Shown: in pieces, positions 1 through 8,700 of the stretch
How positions within the stretch are numbered: position 1 is the first letter of the stretch
Layout: the number at the start of each line of letters is the position of its first letter
NCBI GenBank assembly: GCA_030146445.1
Contig: JASLBT010000128.1
Coordinates: forward strand, 1-22,655
DNA from: Segetibacter sp.
Lineage (GTDB): Bacteria; Bacteroidota; Bacteroidia; Chitinophagales; Chitinophagaceae
Length of the DNA: 22,655 bases
Direction: 5' to 3'
The notes under the pieces: model-generated
Told to the model about the DNA's origin: nothing
Seen by the model: only the letters and a program-made list of their open reading frames with translations
Database searches by the model: none
Program-made: the position numbers and the translations under genes

Positions 1-176
1 CGCCGCGGTAGTGCCGGCAGGCTTAATGCATGGCGACAAATAACGCCAATACTAAACGGCACAGAAACGTAGCTGTTATGTAGTTGCATAAGCCGGCATG
101 TGTTAAAACGTGCCTTAGAAAAATACTAACTTATACCGGAAAAACATAATCAACCAATATGAACAGCGCTATGGAA

Positions 177-1370
177 CTAACGGCTTAGGTGCATGCTTCG
201 TTCCTTGTAGAGCATGCGGAAGTAAGGATCCCGGAGGTCTTTGATAAAACGGATCGCTTCACCGGTACTTTTCATTTCGGGTCCAAGTTCCTTGCTTACG
301 CCGGGGAACTTGTCAAAACTAAACACCGGTTCCTTAATTGCAAATCCTTCAAGCTTCTTCTCGAATTTGAAGTCACGCAGCTTTGCGGCACCCAACATCA
401 CTTTGGTGGCGATATTCAGGTAAGGGATCTGGTAGGCTTTAGCGATAAACGGTGTTGTTCTTGAAGCTCTTGGATTTGCTTCTATCACGAAAACCTTCCC
501 GTCTTTGATGGCAAACTGTATATTGATCAGGCCGCGGATATTTAGTGCCCGGGCAATTTTCTCCGAATAGTATTCCATCGTGGTGATCACCAACGGAGTA
601 AGATTGAACGCGGGAAGAACGGCATTGCTGTCGCCGCTATGGATACCGGCCGGTTCGATGTGCTCCATTACCCCCATTACGTGAAAATCTTCGCCGTCGA
701 AGATGGCATCTACCTCAGCTTCCTGGCAGCGGTCCAAAAAGTGGTCAATCAAAACTGTATTGCCAGGCAGGTGTTTAAGAAGGCTGATAACGGCAGTTTC
801 CACCTCGTCATCATTTATTACGATCCGCATTCTCTGGCCGCCTAAAACATAGCTCGGGCGAACGAGTACCGGGTAACCAACTTTGTTGGCAACTTCGATC
901 GCTTCATCCGCTGTATGTGCTGTGCCATATTCCGGATACGGGATTTCCAGCTCTTTCAGCCGATCGCTGAAACGGCCACGATCTTCCGCGATGTCCATAT
1001 CGTCGAAAGAAGTGCCAATAATCTTCACTCCTTTTTCCGTAAGTTTTTTTGCAAGTTTCAACGCCGTTTGTCCGCCCAGCTGTACGATTACGCCTTCCGG
1101 CTTTTCAAACTCGATGATTTCCCATAAGTGCTCCCAGTAAACAGGTTCGAAGTAGAGTTTATCGGCAATATCAAAGTCGGTGCTGACGGTTTCAGGATTA
1201 CAGTTGATCATTATGGCTTCATATCCACATTCTTTGATGGCAATCAAACCGTGAACACAACAATAATCAAACTCGATACCCTGGCCGATGCGGTTTGGGC
1301 CGCTGCCAAGGACAATGATTTTTTTCTTTTCAGACCTTACTGATTCGTTAGAAGAGAGCGACTGGTTCAT
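177..1370 (-). CDS. carB: carbamoyl-phosphate synthase large subunit, C-terminal half (split CarB)
   Basis: The 397-residue product matches the second synthetase half of CarB, the half that phosphorylates carbamate to carbamoyl phosphate for arginine and pyrimidine synthesis. It opens with the pre-ATP-grasp block GSGPNRIGQGIEFDY (residues 22-36), followed by NCNPETVSTD, GQTALKLA, an ATP-grasp core (RPSYVLGGQ, MEHIEPAGIHSGDS, IEANPRASRT) and GPEMKSTGE near the end. It stops at KERSMHLSR. As I recall the family, Bacteroidota CarB normally ends here and lacks the E. coli MGS allosteric domain, so the C-terminus looks complete. The N-terminal synthetase and oligomerisation domains (about 550 residues) are absent, and the 470 bp upstream do not encode them. 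A TACTTTTG promoter box lies 15 nt before the ATG, so it appears to be expressed as a separate polypeptide that would have to pair with an N-terminal half and CarA encoded elsewhere. Identity is very secure; whether it is functional as a half is inferred. Confidence 0.95.
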   Translation of the reverse strand: MNQSLSSNESVRSEKKKIIVLGSGPNRIGQGIEFDYCCVHGLIAIKECGYEAIMINCNPETVSTDFDIADKLYFEPVYWEHLWEIIEFEKPEGVIVQLGGQTALKLAKKLTEKGVKIIGTSFDDMDIAEDRGRFSDRLKELEIPYPEYGTAHTADEAIEVANKVGYPVLVRPSYVLGGQRMRIVINDDEVETAVISLLKHLPGNTVLIDHFLDRCQEAEVDAIFDGEDFHVMGVMEHIEPAGIHSGDSNAVLPAFNLTPLVITTMEYYSEKIARALNIRGLINIQFAIKDGKVFVIEANPRASRTTPFIAKAYQIPYLNIATKVMLGAAKLRDFKFEKKLEGFAIKEPVFSFDKFPGVSKELGPEMKSTGEAIRFIKDLRDPYFRMLYKERSMHLSR

Positions 1371-1384
1371 GGGCTAAAATTGCG

Positions 1385-1392
1385 CAAAAGTA
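1385..1392 (-). promoter_or_regulatory. -7 promoter box of the split carB gene
   Basis: Read on the minus strand this is TACTTTTG, a full match to the Bacteroidota TAnnTTTG element, ending 15 nt before the ATG. No matching TTTG -33 element is seen at the usual 19-nt spacing. It implies a short untranslated leader of about 10 nt. Confidence 0.5.
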
Positions 1393-1718
1393 AGGGTACC
1401 GTCGTATTTATGTAGTTATTTTTTGCCTGCTACAAATAAATGCATGGGTCTATCGCCAAATTCCGGAAGAATATGCCGCCAATTACGGGTGATTAAAACC
1501 TTGGTTTGCTACCAAATACTGGTGTTTTCGCTTGCTTTTTTCCAGTTGTACCCAACTTTCGCCTGTAACGCTGTCGCCTTCTGCCGCTCACAAGGGTTAA
1601 ATCGCCGAATTACGGCTCGCTATTGTTTATAATCCTTTTCTTTGCCCAATCGGATGCAAGTTGCTTTTGGATGGCGAAGACACGTTTATTGATTTTTACC
1701 GCCCCCTCATGGCTATGC

Positions 1719-1775
1719 AGTACTAAGTGCCATGCCGCTGCGACTGCGCAGGGGATCGACAAGACAGCTGAATAG
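1719..1775 (+). repeat. diverged copy of GC-rich intergenic repeat
   Basis: It shares CAGTAC, AGTGC, GCC and the 11-mer CGACTGCGCAG, in the same order and with similar spacing, with the repeat at 8645-8700. The strong hairpin arms of the other copy are degraded here. This is a visual alignment only. Confidence 0.4.
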
Positions 1776-1840
1776 GAGATGTTGCCGGGATCCAAATCCG
1801 CCTTGTAGTACTTACCTAATATTTAAACACAAATCCTGAT

Positions 1841-4189
1841 ATGTGGTATAGCCTGGGAAAATGGATCTTAAAAAATCGGCTCCTTCTTTTAATCCTTCTT
1901 TTTATTGCCACCGGCATAATGACCTACTTTGCCAGTAAGGTTCAGTTGAGCTATGAATTTACAAGGGCAATACCAACCGACAATATCAAGTACCAGGAGT
2001 ATGAACAATTCAAACAGCGGTTTGGCGGCGATGGCAACGTGCTGGTCATCGGGTTGAATGCAAACAATTACTATGAGCTGAGCACGTTTAATGCTTTCCG
2101 CCAGTTACAAAAAGACCTGAAGACGGTTAAAGGCGTAGAAAGCATCCTGAGCATTCCCGACGCAGTGACCATTATAAAAGGGGAGGGATCGACGAAGTTG
2201 GTTCCCGCACGTATTTTCAGCGACACTATCAGCACCCAGGCGGAACTGGACACCAGCCGTGCAGTATTCGAGAACCTTCCGTTTTACAGGGGATTGCTGT
2301 ACAACCCTGAAACTAAGGCTTACCTGACCGGAATAAATGTAAACAGGGAGATGATGAACAGCAAGGCCCGATCCCAGGTTGTTGCCGACATCATGGAGCA
2401 GGTAAGAAAGTTTGAGAAGGCTACGGGTCTCCAGTTGCATGCCAGCGGTCTGCCGTTTATTCGCACAACTGTCGGCGACCTGATAAAAGCAGAAATGCGT
2501 TGGTTCCTTATTGGCTCGCTAATACTCTCCGCGATTACTTTGCTGTTGTTTTTTCGTTCGGTCAGCGCCGTTATTATGAGCCTTTTGGTGGTCATTATGG
2601 GCGTTATCTGGAGCCTTGCCCTAATGGTGCTATTTGGCTACAAGATTACTTTACTTACTGCGCTTATCCCGCCACTGATTGTGGTGATAGGGGTTCCGAA
2701 TTGCATCTATTTTCTAAACAAGTACCACAGTTCGTACCGCGATACGGGTGAAAAGCATTCGGCGCTCGTGAACATGGTGGGCCGTATGGGCATTGTTACG
2801 CTGTTTTGCAATATCGCAGCTGCTATCGGCTTCGCGGTTTTTGCACTTACCAAAAGCGCATTGTTGAAGGAATTTGGCGCGGTCGCCGGCATCAACATCA
2901 TGTTGCTGTTCGTGATCTCACTCGTATTTATACCGGCTGTTTTAAGCTACCTGCCGCCGCCAAAACCGAGGGAGCTGAAATACCTCGATAATAAGTTGTT
3001 GATAAGGGCTCTTGAGCACGTGGAGCGGTGGACCCTTCACCATAAAGGCTGGGTCTACGGTGTAACGCTGGCATTGACTGCAGTGGCACTGGTGGGTATT
3101 TTTCGGTTGAGAAGTGAAGGTTATATTGTGGACGACCTCCCAAAAACGAATAAGATTTATACCGACCTGAAATGGTTTGAAAGCAATTTCAAAGGAGTTA
3201 TGCCATTAGAAATAATGGTAGATACAAAGTCGCGCAGGAACATCGACCTCGAAACGTTTCAGCTGATGGATGAGTTTTCGCAATATATCAGCACAAACCC
3301 GAACATTGCACGTCCGTTAAGCCTGGTGGAAGCACTAAAATTTGGAAACCAGGCCTACTACGACGGCGACAGTATGAGTTATACACTGCCGATTTCCATT
3401 CCAAGTCTCACACCATTACTAAGGAAAGCGGATAGCTCAAATACCGGGATTAACCGGGTGGTAAAAGGTTTTATCGACACGAGCCAGCGGTATGCCCGGA
3501 TCAGCGTAAATATGAAGGATGTAGGAAGCCTTAGGTTACCCATCATCCTTGACAGCCTTGAAACGCATGCCCGCCAAATATTCGATACCAGCGCATACCA
3601 GGTTCAGTTTACGGGCGCCACGGTAACCTTTCTGGAAGGAAGTCGTTTTATCATTAATGGTTTAAAAGAGAGCGTGCTGTGGGCATTCCTCCTGATCGCC
3701 CTTTGTATGCTTTACCTGTTTAAGTCGTTCAAAATATTGGTTTGTTCCCTTATACCAAACGTAGTACCACTGGTGATCACCGCAGGGGTAATGGGCTGGG
3801 TAGGTATTGCCTTAAAACCGTCAACGGTATTGGTATTTAGCGTTGCGCTCGGAATAGCGATAGACGTTACCATCCGGTTTTTGATCAATTACAAGCAGGA
3901 ACTGCCTGGAAATAATCACGAGGTCGAACCCACATTAATTGAAACCATTCGGCACACGGGAATAAGTATAATCTATACCAGTCTTGTACTCATTGCGGGG
4001 TTCGTGATATTTTGCTTCAGCGGCTTTGGTGGTACAAAGGCATTAGGCTGGCTCACCTCGCTTACATTGGTCGTTGGAACCATAACGAACCTTGTACTGC
4101 TACCGGTTCTGCTACTGCTCTTTAGCCGAAAAAAAACGGGGGCAGATACGGTGCCGGTAACACACGAAGAGCCCCGTTTGGATCAATAA
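1841..4189 (+). CDS. RND/MMPL-family exporter
   Basis: The 782-residue membrane protein belongs to the RND superfamily of predicted exporters (COG1033-like, MMPL fold). Two similar halves each have one N-terminal helix, a large periplasmic domain and five further helices. TM1 is at residues 8-30, TM2-6 at about 220-370, TM7 at about 405-425 and TM8-12 at about 610-770. The second half has GIAIDVTIRF (Asp near residue 674), the usual TM10 proton-relay position. The equivalent place in the first half reads GVPNCIYFLNKY (about 284-295) with no acidic residue. The cytosolic tail of about 20 residues is polar. It stands alone, without a membrane-fusion protein or TolC-like partner nearby, which suits the stand-alone MMPL/hopanoid-transporter-like class rather than tripartite efflux. 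The ATG at 1841 is followed directly by TM1. Substrate unknown. Confidence 0.88.
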   Translation: MWYSLGKWILKNRLLLLILLFIATGIMTYFASKVQLSYEFTRAIPTDNIKYQEYEQFKQRFGGDGNVLVIGLNANNYYELSTFNAFRQLQKDLKTVKGVESILSIPDAVTIIKGEGSTKLVPARIFSDTISTQAELDTSRAVFENLPFYRGLLYNPETKAYLTGINVNREMMNSKARSQVVADIMEQVRKFEKATGLQLHASGLPFIRTTVGDLIKAEMRWFLIGSLILSAITLLLFFRSVSAVIMSLLVVIMGVIWSLALMVLFGYKITLLTALIPPLIVVIGVPNCIYFLNKYHSSYRDTGEKHSALVNMVGRMGIVTLFCNIAAAIGFAVFALTKSALLKEFGAVAGINIMLLFVISLVFIPAVLSYLPPPKPRELKYLDNKLLIRALEHVERWTLHHKGWVYGVTLALTAVALVGIFRLRSEGYIVDDLPKTNKIYTDLKWFESNFKGVMPLEIMVDTKSRRNIDLETFQLMDEFSQYISTNPNIARPLSLVEALKFGNQAYYDGDSMSYTLPISIPSLTPLLRKADSSNTGINRVVKGFIDTSQRYARISVNMKDVGSLRLPIILDSLETHARQIFDTSAYQVQFTGATVTFLEGSRFIINGLKESVLWAFLLIALCMLYLFKSFKILVCSLIPNVVPLVITAGVMGWVGIALKPSTVLVFSVALGIAIDVTIRFLINYKQELPGNNHEVEPTLIETIRHTGISIIYTSLVLIAGFVIFCFSGFGGTKALGWLTSLTLVVGTITNLVLLPVLLLLFSRKKTGADTVPVTHEEPRLDQ

Positions 4190-4602
4190 CATCGCTCAGA
4201 ACCGGGTTCATCCAACAGGATCTGTGCGATGGAAAAGACCGGTTATCACGCTTTATCCTGCGCTAAATTCCACGAGACTTTTTTTTTGGTGACCGGCATT
4301 TACACATTGGGCGTCATCGTTGCCACGCTCGGTTCATCTTTCTGTTTTTTTATGGCAGCAGCCTTACCTGCTTTATAAAGATACGTACCGGCGTTTTTGA
4401 AATTTTTTATACCGTTGAACACTATCGTGCATGCTTTGCAAGGCTGCAATCTATCCATCCACGCGTGCATGGTATGGTGCCCGCGAACAGGTTTCCCGGC
4501 TTAGCTAAAATACTTTAGCTTCGCACCCCGGTGGCCTTAAGGGTTTTACACACAACGCTTACGTGTCAGCAAACCAACTTTCATCTAAATTTTTTTAAGA
4601 GT
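4190..4602. other. 413-bp intergenic region
   Basis: No clear terminator for the RND gene is seen. It contains one possible 49-codon ORF (4229-4378) and a TAGCTTCG promoter-like box at 4516-4523 (one mismatch to TAnnTTTG) ahead of the kinase gene. The GTG at 4531 opens an in-frame 24-codon extension of the kinase that is probably untranslated. Confidence 0.5.
4229..4378 (+). CDS. possible 49-residue small membrane protein
   Basis: The ATG is preceded at 8-nt spacing by AGGA. The peptide begins MEKTGYHAL and has one hydrophobic stretch (about residues 18-48, including FFLVTGIYTLGVIVATLG) that could be a membrane helix. Against it: it lies in an otherwise empty gap, has no recognised relatives, and its length is within what chance would give. 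I do not recognise it. Confidence 0.2.
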   Translation: MEKTGYHALSCAKFHETFFLVTGIYTLGVIVATLGSSFCFFMAAALPAL

Positions 4603-5526
4603 ATGTCTTTACTTGTTGTGGGCTCTATGGCCTTTGATGCCATTGAAACGCCATTTGGCAAATCCGATAAGATCATCGGCGGCGCGGGCACATATATCGC
4701 CTGGAGTGCTTCAAACTTTACCACGCCAATCAAACAAATTTCTGTTGTTGGGGGCGACTTTCCGCAAGCTGAGCTTGATGCCCTCATTGCGCGCGGTGTA
4801 GACATGGAAGGTGTTCAGATAAAAAAGGATGAAAAGACTTTTTTCTGGAGCGGCAGGTACCACATGGATATGAACACAAGGGATACACTCGATACCCAAC
4901 TAAACGTACTTGAAAATTTTCAACCCATTGTACCCGACAGTTATCAGGATTGTGAGTTTGTCATGCTTGGTAACCTTGCCCCGGCTTTGCAACGCAGCGT
5001 GATCATGCAAATGAAAACACGTCCAAAGCTGATCGTTATGGATACGATGAACTTCTGGATGGAGATTGCGCTCGACGACCTGAAAGACTTGCTTACCATG
5101 GTGGATGTTCTACTGGTAAACGACAGCGAAGCGCGGGAACTCAGCGGAGAATATAGCCTGGTTAAAGCTGCTAACAAAATCCTGACGATGGGACCAAAAT
5201 TCCTGATCATCAAAAAGGGGGAACACGGGGCTTTGCTATTTCATAAAAACCACGTGTTTTTTGCACCGGCACTTCCGCTTGAAGACGTTTTTGATCCAAC
5301 GGGCGCGGGTGATACTTTTGCAGGTGGTTTCATCGGGCATATCGCGCGCACAAAAGACATTTCTTTCGAAAATATGAAGACCGCAATCATTATGGGTTCG
5401 GCTCTTGCAAGTTTTTGCGTGGAGAAGTTCGGTATTCAACGGCTCACCGAAATCACCAAAGAAGAAGTTGATGCACGTCTGGAGGAGTTTGTACAACTCG
5501 TAAACTTTGATATTGACCTGGTTTAA
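4603..5526 (+). CDS. PfkB-family (ribokinase-like) sugar/nucleoside kinase
   Basis: The 307-residue protein starts MSLLVVGSMAFDAIETPFG, the typical first beta strand of this fold, followed by the GG(A)G substrate-binding motif at residues 26-29. The C-terminal PfkB signature DPTGAGDTFAGGF is at 231-243, with Asp237 as the expected catalytic base. Such kinases transfer phosphate from ATP to a sugar or nucleoside hydroxyl. Residues 145-185 (VMDTMNFW, LLVNDSEARELSG) are the usual central sheet. The substrate cannot be told from sequence. The ATG at 4603 is preferred over an in-frame GTG at 4531 because the extra 24 residues lie before the conserved fold. A terminator follows immediately, so it is probably monocistronic. 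Confidence 0.88.
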   Translation: MSLLVVGSMAFDAIETPFGKSDKIIGGAGTYIAWSASNFTTPIKQISVVGGDFPQAELDALIARGVDMEGVQIKKDEKTFFWSGRYHMDMNTRDTLDTQLNVLENFQPIVPDSYQDCEFVMLGNLAPALQRSVIMQMKTRPKLIVMDTMNFWMEIALDDLKDLLTMVDVLLVNDSEARELSGEYSLVKAANKILTMGPKFLIIKKGEHGALLFHKNHVFFAPALPLEDVFDPTGAGDTFAGGFIGHIARTKDISFENMKTAIIMGSALASFCVEKFGIQRLTEITKEEVDARLEEFVQLVNFDIDLV

Positions 5527-5549
5527 CTTTCCCGATCCATCTTTTATTG

Positions 5550-5575
5550 GGCCGTACTTTTGTGCGGCCTTTTTT
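5550..5575 (+). terminator. rho-independent terminator of the PfkB kinase gene
   Basis: An 8-bp stem GGCCGTAC/GTGCGGCC (one T-G pair) with a TTTT loop is followed by a run of six T. It lies 24 nt after the stop codon. Confidence 0.85.
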
Positions 5576-5652
5576 AATTGTAGCAGATTGCTACTTCCCG
5601 GCTCTTTCAATTTTCATTGTTTCTAAATAGCTGATGAAGCGATACTACCTGC

Positions 5653-8265
5653 TCAGAATCTTGCTGCGACAATAATCGCATTTTTAAAGGACCTCTTTTT
5701 TCCACTTAAATTGAACACCTCGGTAAGCACTACATACGCCCCTACCGGTACCTTGTTCATTTTGTCATCAAGCCCGTCCCAACGAAAAGAAGCCGATGTT
5801 GCCAGTAGCGCGTTAGCCGCAATCACCCTGACCAGCCTGCCGGACGCATCATATACCTTTACGTTTGCCACGTAACCGGGCTCTCCCATATCAATCCGTA
5901 TATTGGTAAAATCGTCGCTGCCGTCCTGGTCAGGCGAAAAAACTTTAGGTGCTATGGTTAAGTCGCCACGGGGTTGAAGATCTGCCCTGAATTGTGAGTT
6001 TTGGTATGCCGGTGTAGCATAGCCGCTCGTAGCTGCAGCCGAAAACCAGTTACTCCTCTGGCGCGTGGCTGCATTATAATCGATTCTCTCCAGTGATATT
6101 CCCTCGGTGTTATCCAGCAGATCAAAATGCCACTTTTCGTCATAGCTAAACTCATCAATAACTTTTCCGACGCTGTTCATTAATACCACGGTACCACTTG
6201 CATCGGGATACGATGGCATTGAGGCCAGGTCGATAAACTGGTTGGGGTTGGTTGTGGCATATTCCCTTTTGATTGCATTTCCATCTTCACTAATGCATAA
6301 GAATTCGCCCGGAAAGAATAACTTGCTTTGCGCCTGCAACTGCTTTAATCCCGCAACCGTTCCACTTGCTGTCGGCCGGCTGGCTATATACAGGTCTTTT
6401 ATGTCGATGATCTTTTTACCCCTGTTGTACAATTCAACAAAGTCGTGACCGCCTGCCCTGGGATTGAACAACACTTCGTTTACAATTACATCAAAGGTGT
6501 CGGCTACCGAGGACAAACCAACGCTGGCAGTATTTGCTGCAACAATAGGATTTGCACTGCAATCCGACACATTGTTCGCGGTTACGGTGTACCGTTTTTC
6601 GTGTATCATGGGGTTTCCCAGCTTAAGTATCACGCTCATGAAAAGTGGAGGTATTGCCTCTGCTGACAACGGTTTCCCAATGCCTTCATCAACTACGTAG
6701 TTTGCCGTCAACACAGCGCTGATGCTGTCTAATGGTTCATCAAAAAGCAGCTGAACGGTAACACTATCCGGGGCCGTGGCCCGCAGCAGTACGGGTGCCG
6801 ACTGATCAGTGTTGTTAGTTTCGACAGCATTCCTGGTTCCCGGTGTGCCGCCACGTACATCGGTGCTTGCAATCCAGTTGCCGCCACCTGTGCACGGATT
6901 TTTTGAATCAATCATTTCGAGCGACCAGCCACCACTGCTTTTTACCAGGTTCTGATACCAGTGCTGCCCGTAACTGATTGCGTGCATAGTTAAGTCGTCG
7001 TTGGTAACAAGGGTAAGGTGTCCATCGCCGGCTGAAGGCGAAGGAAAGGAGGTGATACCCAACACGGATCCGAAGGGTTGATACTTCGAAGCTGCAGCAG
7101 TGGAGGTGATAATAACAAAGCTATCCGGCTTTAAGGTATAAACCGGAAATCCGTCACTTGATGATGTACCTGATCGTATTTTCCAACCGTGCACGCTGAT
7201 GGGGTATTTGCTCGTATTCCTTAGTTCAATGAAAGGTGCATCAGGCAAGGCAACGACAGGAGTAGGATCTATAAGCACTTCGTGGATCAGTACGTCATAC
7301 CTGCGGAGTTCATGATATACTAATGATGCGGTGCCATTTACAAGCATATTTCCTGCAAGGTCTTTAACCCCGTTGATGGTGAGTATTGTGGTGGAATCCC
7401 TGGTGAATGCGCCTGCAAAAGAAACGTGTACAAGCGCCGGATTGACCGGATCGCGGTATGCCGCAGTTGCTGTGCCCGGCGGAGTGCCCGCATCGTAAAA
7501 CCGGGCTGTTTGAGCAGTAACAGGGTCAACTGCTTCGGAAAACAATACGTCGACACTGTTACGGGATGTGGTTGTAACGTTCAGAATTGCCGGAGGAACT
7601 ATATCGGGAACATAGGGTTTTACATTGATGTCGTCGAAATAATGCCGCTTTAAAAACCCTGCAGTGCTTTGTCGGATGAGGATGCCAAAAAACAGGGAAG
7701 ATTGGTAAGTCGCATCGGTTGCTGTGCCTTCAACCCTGTAATTGCTTCCTGAACCGGTAACGTCGGTGTACAAGATAAATTCGTTTCGGTCATTGCGCAC
7801 GACTTTAAGCTTTAGCGCTGTGCTGCTGCTGTTTAACAAGCCATTTGAGCCGTCAATAAGTTTGGTGCTAAGGCCCGACGCATCTTTTCGGTATAAACTA
7901 ACTTCGTCGTCGGTGTTGCCGACCCTAACAAAATATCCGGTGTTTGATGTACTGGCAAGATCGTTAAGGGAAGCAGTGAGGTAAACGTCCACGTAATTGG
8001 CCGACGATGGATTAAACGTAAATGCGATAAACATCTCCCATGATGTTTCAATCGCCAGGTGGTTAGCAGTGGTGATAGAAAAGCTGCTGTTTGCAATGGT
8101 ATTGTTGCTTTGCAACTGAAGTGCGCCGTTGATAGTGAAATCGGCCGGGTTTGCATTCCACATGGGGTTTTTCGTAAAATCACCATCCTCGAACTGATCG
8201 GCAAACTGCGACATAGCCGGAATAACAAACAAAAAACTCCAAATTACTGCTACGAATGTTTTCAT
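5653..8265 (-). CDS. secreted lamin-tail-domain protein with gliding/T9SS-type C-terminal domain
   Basis: The 870-residue protein begins with a signal peptide (MKTFVAVIWSFLFVIPAMSQ, cleavage near residue 19). Reading on, there is a concanavalin/LamG-like beta domain (about 20-215, opening FADQFEDGDF), a SbsA/Big_5-type Ig-like domain (about 222-318), a lamin tail domain (about 322-440, YDVLIHEVLIDPTP), a second Ig-like domain (about 488-585), a second lamin tail domain (about 588-715, FDVIVNEVLFNPRAGGHDFVELYN) and a C-terminal Ig-like module from about 770 (APKVFSPDQDGSDD, then VKVYDASGRLVR and FRWDGLDDKMNKVPVGAYV). That last module resembles FlgD/CHU-C type sorting domains, which suggests export by the type IX system to the cell surface or medium. 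Lamin tail domains in bacteria occur in secreted nucleases and surface proteins, but no catalytic domain is visible here, so an adhesive or structural role is inferred. Confidence 0.85.
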   Translation of the reverse strand: MKTFVAVIWSFLFVIPAMSQFADQFEDGDFTKNPMWNANPADFTINGALQLQSNNTIANSSFSITTANHLAIETSWEMFIAFTFNPSSANYVDVYLTASLNDLASTSNTGYFVRVGNTDDEVSLYRKDASGLSTKLIDGSNGLLNSSSTALKLKVVRNDRNEFILYTDVTGSGSNYRVEGTATDATYQSSLFFGILIRQSTAGFLKRHYFDDINVKPYVPDIVPPAILNVTTTSRNSVDVLFSEAVDPVTAQTARFYDAGTPPGTATAAYRDPVNPALVHVSFAGAFTRDSTTILTINGVKDLAGNMLVNGTASLVYHELRRYDVLIHEVLIDPTPVVALPDAPFIELRNTSKYPISVHGWKIRSGTSSSDGFPVYTLKPDSFVIITSTAAASKYQPFGSVLGITSFPSPSAGDGHLTLVTNDDLTMHAISYGQHWYQNLVKSSGGWSLEMIDSKNPCTGGGNWIASTDVRGGTPGTRNAVETNNTDQSAPVLLRATAPDSVTVQLLFDEPLDSISAVLTANYVVDEGIGKPLSAEAIPPLFMSVILKLGNPMIHEKRYTVTANNVSDCSANPIVAANTASVGLSSVADTFDVIVNEVLFNPRAGGHDFVELYNRGKKIIDIKDLYIASRPTASGTVAGLKQLQAQSKLFFPGEFLCISEDGNAIKREYATTNPNQFIDLASMPSYPDASGTVVLMNSVGKVIDEFSYDEKWHFDLLDNTEGISLERIDYNAATRQRSNWFSAAATSGYATPAYQNSQFRADLQPRGDLTIAPKVFSPDQDGSDDFTNIRIDMGEPGYVANVKVYDASGRLVRVIAANALLATSASFRWDGLDDKMNKVPVGAYVVLTEVFNLSGKKRSFKNAIIVAARF

Positions 8266-8359
8266 TGGTTCCCCGATTGAACGCCGCCAATAAGATATTC
8301 ATTCCCGGTCTGAAATCATAGTCAATGGTGCATTTTCGCAATCGATACCGTAAATATTT

Positions 8360-8391
8360 TTTGGTTGCCTGTCTTTTTGCATTTACATTCG
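8360..8391 (+). promoter_or_regulatory. candidate promoter for the asd leader transcript
   Basis: TTTG at 8360-8363 and TACATTCG at 8384-8391 (one mismatch to TAnnTTTG) are 20 nt apart, close to the Bacteroidota -33/-7 arrangement. Transcription would start about 8395, almost at the ATG of the leader peptide. Confidence 0.4.
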
Positions 8392-8397
8392 CGGCAG

Positions 8398-8448
8398 ATG
8401 AACACAACTTCCATTTATATTAAACGCATTAAGAAACATTTTCCTTAG
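8398..8448 (+). CDS. putative leader peptide of an asd attenuator
   Basis: This 16-codon ORF reads MNTTSIYIKRIKKHFP. Two Thr, three Ile and three Lys make up half of it. Thr, Ile and Lys are all made from aspartate semialdehyde, the product of the enzyme encoded downstream. The stop codon is followed at once by GGGGAGG (8449-8455), which can pair with the 5' arm of the terminator at 8487-8516. The distance from stop codon to terminator (about 40 nt) matches known peptide attenuators. It would be nearly leaderless. The peptide is too short for homology; the case rests on arrangement. Confidence 0.45.
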   Translation: MNTTSIYIKRIKKHFP

Positions 8449-8497
8449 GGGGAGGTTGCCTGCGTTTTCTATAATCAAAAGCATATAAGGCCTTCCC
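8449..8497 (+). promoter_or_regulatory. candidate antiterminator pairing in the asd leader
   Basis: GGGGAGG at 8449-8455 can form seven pairs (one G-T) with CCTTCCC at 8491-8497, which contains most of the terminator's left arm. A ribosome stopped at the leader stop codon would cover the first segment, while one stalled earlier in the Thr/Ile/Lys codons would leave it free. This is an inference from base pairing. Confidence 0.35.
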
Positions 8498-8516
8498 TCA
8501 ACGGAAGGCTTTTTTT
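8487..8516 (+). terminator. intrinsic terminator in the asd leader
   Basis: A stem of GCCTTCC (8490-8496) and GGAAGGC (8503-8509) with the loop CTCAAC is followed by a T tract. The T tract exists only in the plus direction, yet no plus-strand gene precedes it except the 16-codon ORF, so a short plus-strand transcript must start in 8266-8487. Confidence 0.8.
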
Positions 8517-8644
8517 ATGCCCGAACAGTTTGTTTATCCTGCTCTTGTTTATGGTTGATGGAACCGGGTTAGTATAGTCAGTTTTCGTATCCAGGTTTTC
8601 GGTAGCTATACAACCACCGGGGGTTTGCTCCGACTGGTACCACA

Positions 8645-8700
8645 GTACAAGAGTGCGACGCCCGTCCGACTGCGCAGCGGGCGGGCAACGGCTGTTGAAA
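8645..8700 (+). repeat. GC-rich REP-like hairpin element
   Basis: GCCCGTCC (8660-8667) pairs with GGGCGGGC (8679-8686) around a core containing the palindrome CTGCGCAG. A diverged copy lies at 1719-1775. The surrounding 8515-8700 holds no believable gene. It looks like a dispersed extragenic element. No REP-associated transposase is in the window. Confidence 0.5.

Larger units (their letters stand above)
1371..1840. other. 470-bp divergent intergenic region
   Basis: It separates the minus-strand carB half from the plus-strand RND exporter. It holds the carB promoter box, a diverged copy of a GC-rich intergenic repeat (about 1719-1775) and no convincing coding sequence. In particular no CarB N-terminal remnant is seen on the minus strand. 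Confidence 0.6.

Noticed and set aside
1..176. left edge of the window
   Set aside because: No ORF, hairpin terminator or repeat could be supported downstream of the carB half in these 176 bases.
1610..1795. 61-codon minus-strand frame in the carB upstream gap
   Set aside because: It overlaps the diverged repeat copy and does not resemble the CarB N-terminal half or any family.
4531..4602. GTG-initiated 24-codon N-terminal extension of the PfkB kinase
   Set aside because: The conserved fold begins exactly at the ATG at 4603, and the extension overlaps the region where the promoter or leader is expected.
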